Below, in pieces: positions 1 through 8,722 of a DNA stretch of 64,000 bases. Every line of letters begins with the position of its first letter. Within the stretch, counting starts at the first letter, position 1. The position numbers were made by a program, and so were the translations under genes. Under the pieces are notes generated by a model that did not search any database, was not told the origin of the DNA, and worked only from the letters and a program-made list of their open reading frames with translations. The stretch comes from Capsulimonas corticalis (GTDB taxonomy: Bacteria > Armatimonadota > Armatimonadia > Armatimonadales > Capsulimonadaceae), in the NCBI RefSeq assembly GCF_003574315.2, contig NZ_AP025739.1:1302001-1366000 (forward strand), written 5' to 3'.

Positions 1-577
1 GGACATGCTGGCCGGGAAAGCCGGAGCCGATATAGCCGACGCGGCGATGGCCGAGGTCGGCGAGGTACTGCAGGGCTTCGCGGACGCCTGGCTGAGTATC
101 GACACAGACATGGGACGCATTCGGAAAGTCCGATGGCTCGGGGCCGTCGATCAGCACGGCGGGCGTGCGGCCGCGCCGGGTCAGCGCATTGAAATCGTCG
201 GGAGAGACTTCGGGCGCGCCGATCACGACAAGGCCGTCGACCGAGTACATCTCGGTCTCCATGCCTTCGCGGCGGCGGCCAAGGCGAAGCAGCAAGTTAT
301 AGTTGTGGGCGTGCGTTTCTTCTTCCAGAGCGCGCGCCATCTCGATCAGATAGCGGTCCGAGAGCACATCGGCGTTATAGGGGCACTCCAGGCGGATCAA
401 GAAAGTCCGCCCCGTCACCAGATGCCGCGCATTGGCGTTGCGCGCAAATCCGAGTTCCTGCGCTTTTTCCAGGACCATCTGGCGCGTTTTCGGACTGACA
501 TCCGGCCGATCGTTGAGCGCACGGGACACCGTCCCGATGCTAAGATTGAGGCACTTTGCGAACTCGACAATGTTCAT
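1..577 (-). CDS. LacI-family transcriptional regulator (C-terminus beyond window)
   Basis: The minus strand reads from ATG at 577 through the window start, giving about 192 residues without a stop. The first 45 residues form a LacI-type helix-turn-helix: NIVEFAKCLNLS, then GTVSRALNDRPDVS, then a hinge-like segment ending ELGFARNANARHL. The start of the periplasmic-binding-protein-like sugar domain follows (RTFLIRLECPYNADVLSDRY). Family members repress or activate sugar-use genes in response to a sugar ligand. It is divergent from the GH20-like and GH2 genes, which it probably controls. The HTH lacks the usual few residues before it, so it starts very close to the first helix. Confidence 0.9.
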   Translation of the reverse strand, partial: MNIVEFAKCLNLSIGTVSRALNDRPDVSPKTRQMVLEKAQELGFARNANARHLVTGRTFLIRLECPYNADVLSDRYLIEMARALEEETHAHNYNLLLRLGRRREGMETEMYSVDGLVVIGAPEVSPDDFNALTRRGRTPAVLIDGPEPSDFPNASHVCVDTQPGVREALQYLADLGHRRVGYIGSGFPGQHV

Positions 578-723
578 AATGACGCTTTTACCGAATATCT
601 CGGCGCGCTCCCACACCTGTGAAAGTCCATTTCAAGGACGGGGATGTCAGGAAAACGTGGTTCCAAGCAGACGAGCGCGTCGCGAAGAGAAACAATTCCG
701 GCTAGTCCGCCGGCGCAGCTTTA

Positions 724-738
724 GTACATCAATTGTAC
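724..738. promoter_or_regulatory. Candidate LacI-type operator
   Basis: A perfect inverted repeat GTACA-5 nt-TGTAC lies between the divergent LacI gene and the GH20-like gene, about 85 bp before the GH20-like start. Position and symmetry fit a sugar-repressor operator; this is inference only. The rest of the 245-bp gap holds no other clear site. Confidence 0.35.
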
Positions 739-822
739 CAGAACATCGCGGGTTATAAAACACGCGCGACTCTGCGTATTCTCAGAATAATATCACATAT
801 CGCCTTGAGGAGAAAGATCGCC

Positions 823-1992
823 ATGGAAGCGCTGGAGAATGAGGCAACCGCCGCACAGACGAATACGCCCGAGGAAGTCCTGGATGAGCGCACTCCGGAG
901 CAATCGTACGAGCCGACGGAAACAGTCGCGTCCGAGCCATGGAACGATCTTCCCATCCGGGCGCTCCTGCTGACCGCTCCGCCTCCGGAAGACCTGGACC
1001 TGTTCTGCGGCTTCATCCGCGACGCCCTGCCCAAGGAAGGCGTCAACACCCTCGTCGTCCGGTTCCGCTATCAGTACCAGTTCCAAAGCCATCCGGAGCT
1101 TGCCGACATCGGCGCATTGTCTCGGGATCAGGTCCGGCGGATGCTCCAGGCGTGCCGCGACGCGGGCGTCCAACTCATCCCCAAAATGAACCTGCTCGCG
1201 CACCAGTCCGACGAAGGCTATATCATGCCGCTGCTGGCGAAGTACCCGCAGCTGGACGAAGCGCCGCATCTCAACCCGCCCGTCCCGTGGAAATACGGCG
1301 GACTGCACGACTTTTACACCAAAAGCCTCTGTCCGCAGCATCCCGATCTGCTTCCTATCGTCTTCCCGCTGATGGATGAGTTGATCGAGGCCTGCGAGGC
1401 CGACGCCTTCCATATCGGCCTGGACGAAGTGTGGATCCTCGGCGACGATAAGTGCCCGCGCTGCGGCGGCCGCGACAAGGCCGAGCTGTTCGCGGAGTAC
1501 ACGACGATTCTGCGCAACCACCTCGCCGAAAAGGGCTGCCGCACCTGGATCTGGAGCGACCGGCTAATCGACGGCAAGACGACCCACCTTCTCGGCTGGC
1601 AGGCGAGCATGAACAACACGCACCGCGCGATTGATATGATCCCCAAGGACATCGTCATCTGCGACTGGAAGTACGAGGACGCTCCCCCCACCCCGGCGTA
1701 CTTCGCTCTGAAAGGCTTCGACGTCGTCCCCAGCTCCTGCTACAACGCCGAAGCGGCGATCGCGCAGCTGGAGCAGGTGTACTTCGCGCGCAAAAACGGC
1801 GCCCGCGCCTTCTTCTCCGCCCCCCTCGCCAACCACCAGCGCGGCGTCTTCTCGACAAGCTGGATGAGCGCGCGCGAGTTTATCGAAGCGTACTACGGAG
1901 ACCCCACGCCGGGCGCCGCGCCGTCACTGGCGGAGAACACGGCGAATACGTTCAAGGCGCTGTTCGCGGAAGTCCGCCGGAACATGCCGTAG
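823..1992 (+). CDS. GH20-like glycoside hydrolase (hexosaminidase fold), cytoplasmic
   Basis: 389 residues. ATG at 823 is chosen because GAGGAGAA lies at 807-814; an in-frame ATG at 733 lacks a ribosome site. After an acidic low-complexity leader (about 1-35) comes a TIM-barrel-like region. Near residue 200 the motif HIGLDEVW resembles the HxGxDE signature of GH20 beta-N-acetylhexosaminidases, in which the Asp-Glu pair drives substrate-assisted catalysis. WIWSDRL and the C-terminal GVFSTSWMS segment also fit. CPRCGG could be a metal-binding or structural turn. No signal peptide is visible, so it probably acts on imported sugar. It lies 26 bp upstream of the GH2 gene, likely one operon. The exact substrate is unknown. 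Confidence 0.75.
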   Translation: MEALENEATAAQTNTPEEVLDERTPEQSYEPTETVASEPWNDLPIRALLLTAPPPEDLDLFCGFIRDALPKEGVNTLVVRFRYQYQFQSHPELADIGALSRDQVRRMLQACRDAGVQLIPKMNLLAHQSDEGYIMPLLAKYPQLDEAPHLNPPVPWKYGGLHDFYTKSLCPQHPDLLPIVFPLMDELIEACEADAFHIGLDEVWILGDDKCPRCGGRDKAELFAEYTTILRNHLAEKGCRTWIWSDRLIDGKTTHLLGWQASMNNTHRAIDMIPKDIVICDWKYEDAPPTPAYFALKGFDVVPSSCYNAEAAIAQLEQVYFARKNGARAFFSAPLANHQRGVFSTSWMSAREFIEAYYGDPTPGAAPSLAENTANTFKALFAEVRRNMP

Positions 1993-2018
1993 AGAGTTCT
2001 CTGAAGGATAAACCAAGC

Positions 2019-4832
2019 ATGAACAAATATCGCGCGCTGGCGCTGCTCTGGGCCGTCACCGCCTGCGGCGCGGCGCACGCCTCCCCAGCCACGCCCCATT
2101 CCTTCCCGGCCACACCCCACTCCTCCCGTGAACGGATCCGGATCGACGCCGATTGGCGCTTCCATCTTACGGCTTCGCCTCTGGTGAAGGATACGGTCGC
2201 GATTGAAGGATGGCGATGGACCGGCGCCGCGTTCACGGATGAGGCGCACGCGATTCTTCCGGCAGGCGGCGACGATCGGGCATGGGCGCCGGTCAAGATC
2301 GGCGAGAACCTCTTCACGCAGCCGTCGCGTTTCGTCTGGCTGCGCACGACGCTGCCCAGCGATTCGCGGACGCACCGCCTCCTGCATTTCGATTCCGTCG
2401 ACGACAACGCCACCGTGTTCTTGAACGGCAAGCGGCTGCTGCATCATGACGGGTGGGATGTCCCGTTCAATGTTCCACTCGATGCGGCGTGGAGCGTCCA
2501 TGGGCCGAATGTGGTGACGGTGCTGCTGGAAAATGTGAACGGCCCGGGCGGCCTGAGCGGAGCGACTTCCCTGGGGCATGACGAGACGCTGATCGACGGC
2601 GATCCGTCGCGTCCCGCCTTCGACGACCGGAAATGGCGCACCGTCCATCTGCCGCACGACTACATCATCGAGCAGGCGTTCACGCCGCTCGCCAATGTCG
2701 GCCATGGGTCCCTCCCCGTCGCGCCGGCCTGGTACCGCAAGACGTTCACCATCCCCAAGGCTGACAAGGGCAAGAGCCTCTGGATCGATTTCGACGGCGT
2801 CTACCGGGACTGCGCCGTCTGGCTCAACGGCCATCCACTCGGGCGCCACCCAAGCGGATACACCACATTCCGCTACGACATCGCGCCTTACGCGCGCTGC
2901 GGGGCGAAGAACGTTCTCGCCGTTTCCGTGGACCCGACGAATTTTGAGGGATGGTGGTATGAAGGCGGCGGCATCTACCGCCACGTCTGGCTCAACGCCG
3001 CCGCGCCCCTGCACGTCGCGCCCTGGGGCGTCGCCGTCGATACAACGCTGCCGGAGCCCAGGCCGGGCAGTCCTGCGGCGCCCGCCGGCGTCACCATCAA
3101 GACCCATCTGAACAACGACGGCGCAAATGCGGCGTCGACCATCGTGTCGAAGATCGTCGACGCCTCCGGTAAAACCGTCGCCGAGTCGTCGCTCGTCACG
3201 GCGGCGCTCGCAAAACAAAGCAAGACCGTAACGCAGCAAGTCACCATCGCGCAGCCTCATCTCTGGTCGCTGGAGACTCCGTATCTCTATCAAGTCGTTA
3301 CCGAAATCCGCCGGAATGGCGCGGTCACGGATACGCAGGAGACGAGCTTCGGCGTCCGCACCCTTCGGTTTGACGTCAACAAGGGCTTCTTCCTCAATGG
3401 CCGTCACGTCGAGATCCAGGGAACCTGTAACCATCAGGACTTCGCCGGGGTGGGAATCGGCATGCCGGACAGCCTGCTTTACTGGCGCGTGAAAAGGCTC
3501 AAGGAGATGGGCGGCAACGCGTATCGCATGTCGCACAATCCGCCCGCGCCCGAGCTTTTGGACGCCTGCGACAAACTCGGCATGCTCGTGATGGACGAAA
3601 CCCGCCACCTCGGCGACACCTACGCCACGAAATCGCAGCCCGGCACGAAGGCCGACGATCTGAGCGACCTCGCCTCCATGATCCAGCGGGACCGCAATCA
3701 TCCGAGCATCATCATGTGGTCGATGTCCAACGAGGAGCCGTTGCAAGGCACGGAGGAAGGCGCGAAGATCTTCGTCGCGATGCGTAACGTCGTCCACAAA
3801 TACGACACCACCCGCCCCGTCACCAGCGCCATGAACTACGCCTGGGGTACGGGCATCTCGCTCGTGGAGGATTTGCAGGGCTTCAACTACTTCAACCATG
3901 TGAGCGATTACGACGATTTCCACAAGGCGCATCCAGCGATCCCCGCCTACGCCAGCGAAACCTCCAGCGGCGTAAGCGACCGGGATACTTACGAGGACGA
4001 CAAGGCCAAAGGCTACGTCAACGAATTCGACTATCGCCCCTGGTTCGACGGCGCCACCACCGCCGAGCAGGCCTGGCGGCCGATCGCCGACCGCCCCTTC
4101 ATGGCCGGCGCATTCGTCTGGACCGGTTTCGACTACAAGGGCGAGCCGACGCCCTATGGCTGGCCGTGCGTCAACAGCCATTTCGGCAGCCTCGACATGG
4201 CGGGCTTCCCCAAGGATGAGTTCTACTACTACCAGTCCGTCTGGAGCGGCAAGCCGATGGTCCACATCCTGCCGCACTGGAACCGCGCCGGCCAGGAAGG
4301 GAAGACGTTCAGCGTCTGGTGCTACAGCAGCGCCGACAAGGTCGAGCTGTTCCTGAACGGCCAGAGCCTGGGCGCCAAGGATGTCGCCCGCAACAGCCAT
4401 GTGACCTGGCAGGTTCCCTACGCCCCGGGAACCCTGCTCGCCAAAGGCTACCGCAACGGCGCCGTCATCGCCGCCGACAAAGTTGAAACCACCGGCGCGC
4501 CCGCCAGGCTCGTGCTCAAAACCGACCGGACCACCCTCCTCGCCGACGGCGAAGACGTGACGATGGTCGAAGTCGATGTCGTCGACGCCCAGGGCCGCAT
4601 CGTCCCCACCGCAAACGATCTCGTCCATTTCGCCCTCACCGGCCCCGCCGCCCTGGCCGGCGTCGGCAACGGCGACCCGAGCAGCCACGAGCCCGATCAA
4701 GCCCCCCAGCGCCACGCCTGGAACGGCCGCTGCCTCGTCATCGTACGCGGCGGCGACGCCGCAGGCGCGGCGACGCTTGCGGCCAGCGCGCCAGGACTCA
4801 CGGGAGCGATGCTGGGACTGCGGGTGCGGTGA
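2019..4832 (+). CDS. GH2 family beta-galactosidase-like enzyme, secreted
   Basis: 937 residues with a signal peptide (about 1-22, ending AAHA). A galactose-binding-like segment (about 75-185) comes before the usual GH2 N-terminal domain, which starts near the HLPHDY motif (about residue 210) and continues through WYRKTF and EGGGIYRHVWL. The TIM barrel begins near GTCNHQDF (about 467). The acid/base Glu lies in WSMSNEEP (about 570) and the nucleophile Glu in YASETSS (about 646). The C-terminus has DUF4982/Big-like beta domains. GH2 enzymes remove terminal beta-linked sugars with retention. AAGGA precedes the ATG. It is probably co-transcribed with the GH20-like gene under the divergent LacI regulator. 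Confidence 0.9.
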   Translation: MNKYRALALLWAVTACGAAHASPATPHSFPATPHSSRERIRIDADWRFHLTASPLVKDTVAIEGWRWTGAAFTDEAHAILPAGGDDRAWAPVKIGENLFTQPSRFVWLRTTLPSDSRTHRLLHFDSVDDNATVFLNGKRLLHHDGWDVPFNVPLDAAWSVHGPNVVTVLLENVNGPGGLSGATSLGHDETLIDGDPSRPAFDDRKWRTVHLPHDYIIEQAFTPLANVGHGSLPVAPAWYRKTFTIPKADKGKSLWIDFDGVYRDCAVWLNGHPLGRHPSGYTTFRYDIAPYARCGAKNVLAVSVDPTNFEGWWYEGGGIYRHVWLNAAAPLHVAPWGVAVDTTLPEPRPGSPAAPAGVTIKTHLNNDGANAASTIVSKIVDASGKTVAESSLVTAALAKQSKTVTQQVTIAQPHLWSLETPYLYQVVTEIRRNGAVTDTQETSFGVRTLRFDVNKGFFLNGRHVEIQGTCNHQDFAGVGIGMPDSLLYWRVKRLKEMGGNAYRMSHNPPAPELLDACDKLGMLVMDETRHLGDTYATKSQPGTKADDLSDLASMIQRDRNHPSIIMWSMSNEEPLQGTEEGAKIFVAMRNVVHKYDTTRPVTSAMNYAWGTGISLVEDLQGFNYFNHVSDYDDFHKAHPAIPAYASETSSGVSDRDTYEDDKAKGYVNEFDYRPWFDGATTAEQAWRPIADRPFMAGAFVWTGFDYKGEPTPYGWPCVNSHFGSLDMAGFPKDEFYYYQSVWSGKPMVHILPHWNRAGQEGKTFSVWCYSSADKVELFLNGQSLGAKDVARNSHVTWQVPYAPGTLLAKGYRNGAVIAADKVETTGAPARLVLKTDRTTLLADGEDVTMVEVDVVDAQGRIVPTANDLVHFALTGPAALAGVGNGDPSSHEPDQAPQRHAWNGRCLVIVRGGDAAGAATLAASAPGLTGAMLGLRVR

Positions 4833-4859
4833 AGATCCAGATCCACCCCGACCCCCACA

Positions 4860-5060
4860 GTTCACTGGGTAGGTTTTTGTCGACTCGGCAATAAATTACT
4901 CCCTGCCCCCGCATTGAAATACGGGCCTGGGGGCATCTGGACCTTCTCAACACTACGCCAAGATCTATGTCGGCCATAATTACGAACGCCCCCTTTCCCG
5001 CCCGAAGGGCCGAAGCCGGGAAAGGGGGAGGCCGAAGTTTACTTCGGCGGGGGGATGGGG
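4860..5060. repeat. Dispersed palindromic repeat, copy A (partial)
   Basis: The stretch starts GTTCACTGGGTAGG and contains GCAATAAATTAC, then CCCCGCATTGAAATACGGG. Its second block (from about 4952) is nearly identical to 29220-29338, including the stem CCCCCTTTCCCG...CGGGAAAGGGGG and a second hairpin (GCCGAAGT/ACTTCGGC) whose stem differs in the other copy. Related sequence recurs at 45652-45833. It fills the gap between the GH2 gene and the ABC transporter. Confidence 0.75.
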
Positions 5061-5111
5061 ATCCCCAGCCCCAATCCAAAACACCCCCGCATGGTGCATA
5101 ATAGGGGCACC

Positions 5112-6053
5112 ATGACTTCATCCACGCTCGCCATCCAAACCGACCATCTGCGCAAGGTCTACGGAGGTTCCTTAAAAGGGCAGCCGTTTGTCGCCGTGCA
5201 GGATATGAACCTGCAAGTGCCGCGCGGGCAGGTGTTCGGGTTCCTCGGGCCGAACGGCGCCGGCAAGACCACCACAATCAATATGCTGCTGGGGAATATC
5301 GCGCCGACAGCGGGGTCCGCGCAGCTGCTCGGGCGGCCGATTGGCGATATCGAGGCGCGCGCCAAGCTGGGCTTTCTGCCCGAGAAGTTCCAATTTCACG
5401 ATTTTCTGACCGCCGAGGAGTTTCTGGACCTGCACGGCAAGCTCTACGGCATGTCCGCCGCGAAACGCCGCGAGCGGATCGGCGAGACGCTGGAGATGGT
5501 GGGGCTGACGGCGCGACGCAAAAGCAAGATTCGGGAGTTTTCCAAGGGAATGCAGCAGCGCGTCGGGCTGGCGCAGGCGATTTTGAACGATCCCGATCTG
5601 GTGATTCTGGACGAACCGACGAGCGCGCTTGACCCATTGGGACGGCGCGAGGTGCGCGAAATCGTGACGGCGCTTAAAGCGCAGGGCAAGACGGTGATGC
5701 TCAACTCGCACTTGCTCTCGGAGATCGAGATGACGTGCGATCAGGTCGCCATCCTGAAGGCGGGGCAGGTGATCAAGCAGGGAAAGATCGACGATCTGCT
5801 CGCCGCGCCGGCCACGGTGCAGATGCGGATTTTGAATCAGAGCCCGGCGCTGATGCGCGCGCTCGGAAGCCTGGCGCGGACGGTGGAGGCTCAGGGCGAG
5901 ATGGTGACGGCAAGTATCAGCGAGGATGGGATCATCCCCGATCTCGTGGCGGCGGTGGTGGGAAGCGGAGGACGATTGATGTCCCTGCTGCCCATCCGAG
6001 AATCTTTGGAAGATCTGTTCATTCGGGTCGTGGAAACGGAGGGGACGATATGA
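5112..6053 (+). CDS. ABC transporter ATP-binding protein
   Basis: 313 residues. The frame is open from 5055, but that extension lies in the upstream repeat, so ATG 5112 is preferred. Walker A is GPNGAGKT (about residue 45), the signature is FSKGMQQR, Walker B is LVILDEPTSALD, and the switch His is in NSHLLSE. The C-terminal 90 residues form the extra domain typical of ABC-2 (CcmA/NatA-type) exporters. It powers the permease encoded next; the two genes overlap by ATGA (6050-6053), implying translational coupling. The substrate is unknown. Confidence 0.95.
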   Translation: MTSSTLAIQTDHLRKVYGGSLKGQPFVAVQDMNLQVPRGQVFGFLGPNGAGKTTTINMLLGNIAPTAGSAQLLGRPIGDIEARAKLGFLPEKFQFHDFLTAEEFLDLHGKLYGMSAAKRRERIGETLEMVGLTARRKSKIREFSKGMQQRVGLAQAILNDPDLVILDEPTSALDPLGRREVREIVTALKAQGKTVMLNSHLLSEIEMTCDQVAILKAGQVIKQGKIDDLLAAPATVQMRILNQSPALMRALGSLARTVEAQGEMVTASISEDGIIPDLVAAVVGSGGRLMSLLPIRESLEDLFIRVVETEGTI

Positions 6054-6880
6054 ACCATGTCTGGACCCTCGCGGGGCTGACCATCAAAGAAGCGGTGCGC
6101 CGGCGTGTCTTTTTCGCGTCGATGCTGGTGGCGCTGATCTTCGTGCTGTTCGCCGTGCTGCCGCTGCATATCGGACGCGGGACCGAAGGCGTGGAGCTGG
6201 ACGCCGCCCGGGAGTTTTCCGCCAAGACCCTGGCGTGGATGGGCTGCGGCGTGATCAAGTTCTTCGGCTCGGTGCTCGCCGTCACGCTCGCCGCCGGCGC
6301 GATCACCGCAGAAGTGGATCGCGGCGTGCTGTCGATTGTCGCTCCGAAGCCGCTCCCGCGCGCGGCGATTTATTTGGGCAAATGGATTGGGCTGCTGGCT
6401 CTGCTCGCCGTCAGCGTCGCCCTCTGGTCGGTCCTATTGGTCGGCGCCATTTACATCCACACGCATCTGTTTTACCCACGGATCTTCCTGGGGATCCTGG
6501 CGACATTTCTGTTCCCGCTGCTGTTTGCAACCCTGACGCTGTGCTTCTCCTCATTCGCGACGCACGCGCTTTCGGCGGGGCTCGCGCTGATCGCCGCCGG
6601 CGTTGCGCTCGCGGAGGACACGCTTAACTTCCTCTCGATCATGCTCAATGCGCCGGTCCTGAAGTCGCTCAGCACGCTTGTCGGATACATCGTTCCGCTC
6701 GGCAAGATGAACCATTGGATCACGCGCGGCCTGGGCGACGCCGGCAACGATCTCAGCGCGCGAAATCCCTTGGGAGCGCAGGCGGTTCACACGTCCACGG
6801 GGGATATGGCGTATATCCTGTTTTACATCGCGGCGGCGCTGGCGATCGGCTTGTTTATCTTCCAGAAGCGGGATTTATGA
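6050..6880 (+). CDS. ABC-2 type transporter permease
   Basis: 276 residues. The start codon overlaps the ATPase stop (ATGA). About six hydrophobic segments are visible: FFASMLVALIFVLFAVL near residue 25, then VIKFFGSVLAVTLAAGAI, LLALLAVSVALWSVLLVGAI, GILATFLFPLLFATL, ALSAGLALIAAGVAL, and a last one at the C-terminus (AYILFYIAAALAIGLFI). The region RGVLSIVAPKPLPRAAIYLGKW matches ABC-2 permeases. It forms the membrane part of the exporter with the preceding ATPase. Its 3' end overlaps by 6 bp the convergent gene on the minus strand. Confidence 0.9.
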   Translation: MNHVWTLAGLTIKEAVRRRVFFASMLVALIFVLFAVLPLHIGRGTEGVELDAAREFSAKTLAWMGCGVIKFFGSVLAVTLAAGAITAEVDRGVLSIVAPKPLPRAAIYLGKWIGLLALLAVSVALWSVLLVGAIYIHTHLFYPRIFLGILATFLFPLLFATLTLCFSSFATHALSAGLALIAAGVALAEDTLNFLSIMLNAPVLKSLSTLVGYIVPLGKMNHWITRGLGDAGNDLSARNPLGAQAVHTSTGDMAYILFYIAAALAIGLFIFQKRDL

Positions 6881-7294
6881 TTTTCGCAGCGGCGGCGCCC
6901 ACTTTGCGGCGGGACTCGTCGACGTGACGGAGTCGATCTGGGCAACGCCGCTGTTTCGGCCCACGCGGTAGCGCACCAGGACAGGCTCGCCGATGACGGG
7001 GATCCATCGGCTGGTTTCGGGCAGGATATAGAAGACTTTCCGATGGGCGAACTCCAACGTGACGGCGTTGTGCATGCCGCCCCCGCCCGCGTGGCCGACC
7101 GCGACATTGATATCCCGCACGCTCCCAGAGGCGGTCTGCGCGGGGACGCCGCTCAGATCCCCCGCCGCCGCGCGGCGCGCGAGGAACGGGACTCCCCAAA
7201 CAATGCCCGCGATCAAGAGCGCGGCGCCCGCGATGGCGAGCGCGCTCCCCCATCCCAACTTCTCACGGATCTCTCCGGTATTATCGCCCGTCAA
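6875..7294 (-). CDS. Small membrane-anchored protein, DUF3592-like
   Basis: 139 residues. TTG 7294 is the likely start, with GAGGGTGAG just upstream. One transmembrane helix (about 18-38, ALAIAGAALLIAGIVWGV) is followed by a small exported or cytosolic beta domain with VTLEFAHRKVFY and GEPVLVRYRVG. The spacing of the beta strands and the GEPV-VRY motif recall DUF3592 proteins, whose function is unknown. It lies downstream of tRNA-Ser on the same strand and is convergent with the ABC permease. No function can be assigned. Confidence 0.7.
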   Translation of the reverse strand: MTGDNTGEIREKLGWGSALAIAGAALLIAGIVWGVPFLARRAAAGDLSGVPAQTASGSVRDINVAVGHAGGGGMHNAVTLEFAHRKVFYILPETSRWIPVIGEPVLVRYRVGRNSGVAQIDSVTSTSPAAKWAPPLRKS

Positions 7295-7331
7295 CTTCTC
7301 ACCCTCACACCTTCCCAGACCTCAAATGACC

Positions 7332-7363
7332 AAGGGACGTCCTAGCATGCTAGGACGTCCCTT
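7332..7363. terminator. Perfect 32-bp palindrome, likely bidirectional terminator
   Basis: AAGGGACGTCCTAGCATGC and its mirror form a perfect palindrome. It is followed by TGATTTTT on the plus strand and by TGGTCATTT on the minus strand. It lies just 3' of tRNA-Ser on the minus strand, so it probably ends that transcript. Confidence 0.6.
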
Positions 7364-7371
7364 GATTTTTC

Positions 7372-7464
7372 TGGCGGAGTCTGAGAGATTTGAACTCTCG
7401 CGGGAGCTTGCGCCCCCCTACAGGTTTAGCAAACCCGCCCCTTCAGCCACTTGGGTAAGACTCC
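7372..7464 (-). tRNA. tRNA-Ser (anticodon GCU)
   Basis: The 93-nt minus-strand sequence folds as a class II tRNA. The acceptor arm pairs GGAGTCT with AGACTCC, followed by the discriminator G and an encoded CCA. The anticodon loop TTTGCTAA reads GCU. A long variable arm (stem GGGGGGC/GCTCCC region) and a T-arm GAGAG-TTCAAAT-CTCTC are present. A long variable arm and the GCU anticodon identify serine for AGC/AGU codons. Confidence 0.93.
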
Positions 7465-7593
7465 TCATAACGAGGAAGTGGGTTCCGCACGGATATTTTA
7501 GCACACGGCTGCGGAAAATGCAACAGTAAGCCGGCAAAATATCCGGGAAATCGCACAGGGCCTCCTGGGGACAGCCTCTCTCTCCCAGCGGCG

Positions 7594-7803
7594 TTGCGCC
7601 GCCGGGAACTTCCAGAGTTCGCAAATCTCCAGCCGGCCGATATCCTTGCCTGCGAATTCACGCTCATCGACGCCCAGTTAACGGGCGCCCGCGAGTACGG
7701 ATTTGCGAGCTGGGCGAAGCTCAAAAAACATCTCGGAAGCCTCGCGCTCGCGGGGCGCCTGGAAACGGCGAAGCTGCTCCTGGCGGCCAATGCGGCAGCC
7801 TAA
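7594..7803 (+). pseudogene. Fragment of an ankyrin-type protein N-terminal region
   Basis: A 69-residue open stretch contains DAQLTGAREYGFASWAKLKKH, close to the DAQLVIAREYGF-SWPKLK segment common at the start of bacterial ankyrin-repeat proteins, followed by RLETAKLLLAANAAA, which is like half an ankyrin repeat. The only start is TTG; the normal N-terminus and the later repeats are missing. It is probably a remnant. The surrounding 7465-7835 gap shows nothing else I can name. Confidence 0.45.
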
Positions 7804-7835
7804 AACGGGCGGCGGCGATCACGTCAGCTTAACGC

Positions 7836-8618
7836 CTACTTCGCGACGGCCGGCAGCGGACGCGGCCGGGAATCGCCCTTCGCAAGCCCCAGGCTCCAGC
7901 ACAGACCGCCGAGCAGATGGGCCTGATACCAGGGGGCGTTCCAGATATCCTCGCGATGTCCCAGGGCCGTGTAGAACACGCGACCTTTGCCGTACATACG
8001 GTTCCAGGCGATGGGGTAAAGGCCAGGCGTTCCGTCGTTCGGATGCTTGTCCAAATACAGCAGCAGATGGACTTGATGGGCCTCGAAGTTCTGGAACTGA
8101 TAGACCTCCTCCATCGGAACATCCAATGCAGATCCCATGTCCGCGGTCGCCGGAAATTTGGCGTCGGCGACGAGACATTGGACGTGGACCTGTGGGCCGT
8201 GCTGCTTGAATTCGCCGCCGAGCATCTGTAGGTAGCCAGGGAATCCATGGAACGTATCCGAGGCGCTGTGGATGCCGACAAAGGCGTGGCCGTCGCGGAT
8301 CCAATCGAGAAACGCCTGCCGGTCCGGCAGCGGCAGGTCTCCGGTGGTTTCCGCGAAGATCACGCCATCGTAGGCTTGCAGCGCGGTCGCCGTCATCTTG
8401 GTCGCGACTTCCTCATCGGTGCGCGCGTAATCGATCTGGATCTCGCCGTCCTTCGCCGCGATCTCCCCCAAAACACGCTCCGCCGTCGGAATAACATCGT
8501 GCCGGAACCCTTTGGTGACGGTCACCACCAGCACTCGTTTCGACGGCGCCGCCTGCGCCACAGCGCCCCCCAGCAGCATCAATAGTACGATCGAACCAAT
8601 CCCAAGTCTCCACGCCAT
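7836..8618 (-). CDS. ThuA-domain secreted protein
   Basis: 260 residues starting at ATG 8618, with GGAGCAG upstream. A signal peptide (about 1-23, ending AQAA) is followed by a ThuA-like class I glutamine-amidotransferase-like fold: VLVVTVTKGFRHD, then DGVIFAETTGDLPL, GHAFVGIHSASDTF and GRVFYTALGHREDIW. ThuA proteins are linked to sugar use (trehalose in rhizobia) and often occur with secreted glycan-degrading enzymes. The reaction is not established for most members. It stands alone here, divergent from the poly-glycine membrane protein. Confidence 0.88.
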   Translation of the reverse strand: MAWRLGIGSIVLLMLLGGAVAQAAPSKRVLVVTVTKGFRHDVIPTAERVLGEIAAKDGEIQIDYARTDEEVATKMTATALQAYDGVIFAETTGDLPLPDRQAFLDWIRDGHAFVGIHSASDTFHGFPGYLQMLGGEFKQHGPQVHVQCLVADAKFPATADMGSALDVPMEEVYQFQNFEAHQVHLLLYLDKHPNDGTPGLYPIAWNRMYGKGRVFYTALGHREDIWNAPWYQAHLLGGLCWSLGLAKGDSRPRPLPAVAK

Positions 8619-8722
8619 TTTCTGCTCCTATTCTCGATCGCCGCCCTCATTTGCATTGAAAATTTGCGGTATGATATTCCTATTCGTTCACGAGTAGTAT
8701 AGCAGACAAGCCGGGGATCGTC

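Noticed and set aside
1893-4865. 990-residue minus-strand ORF
   Set aside because: It lies antisense to the GH2 gene, which has clear catalytic motifs; the translation is Arg/Gly/Val-rich shadow sequence common in GC-rich DNA.
5055-5111. Earlier start of the ABC ATPase
   Set aside because: It lies in the dispersed repeat and adds a non-conserved Pro-rich leader.
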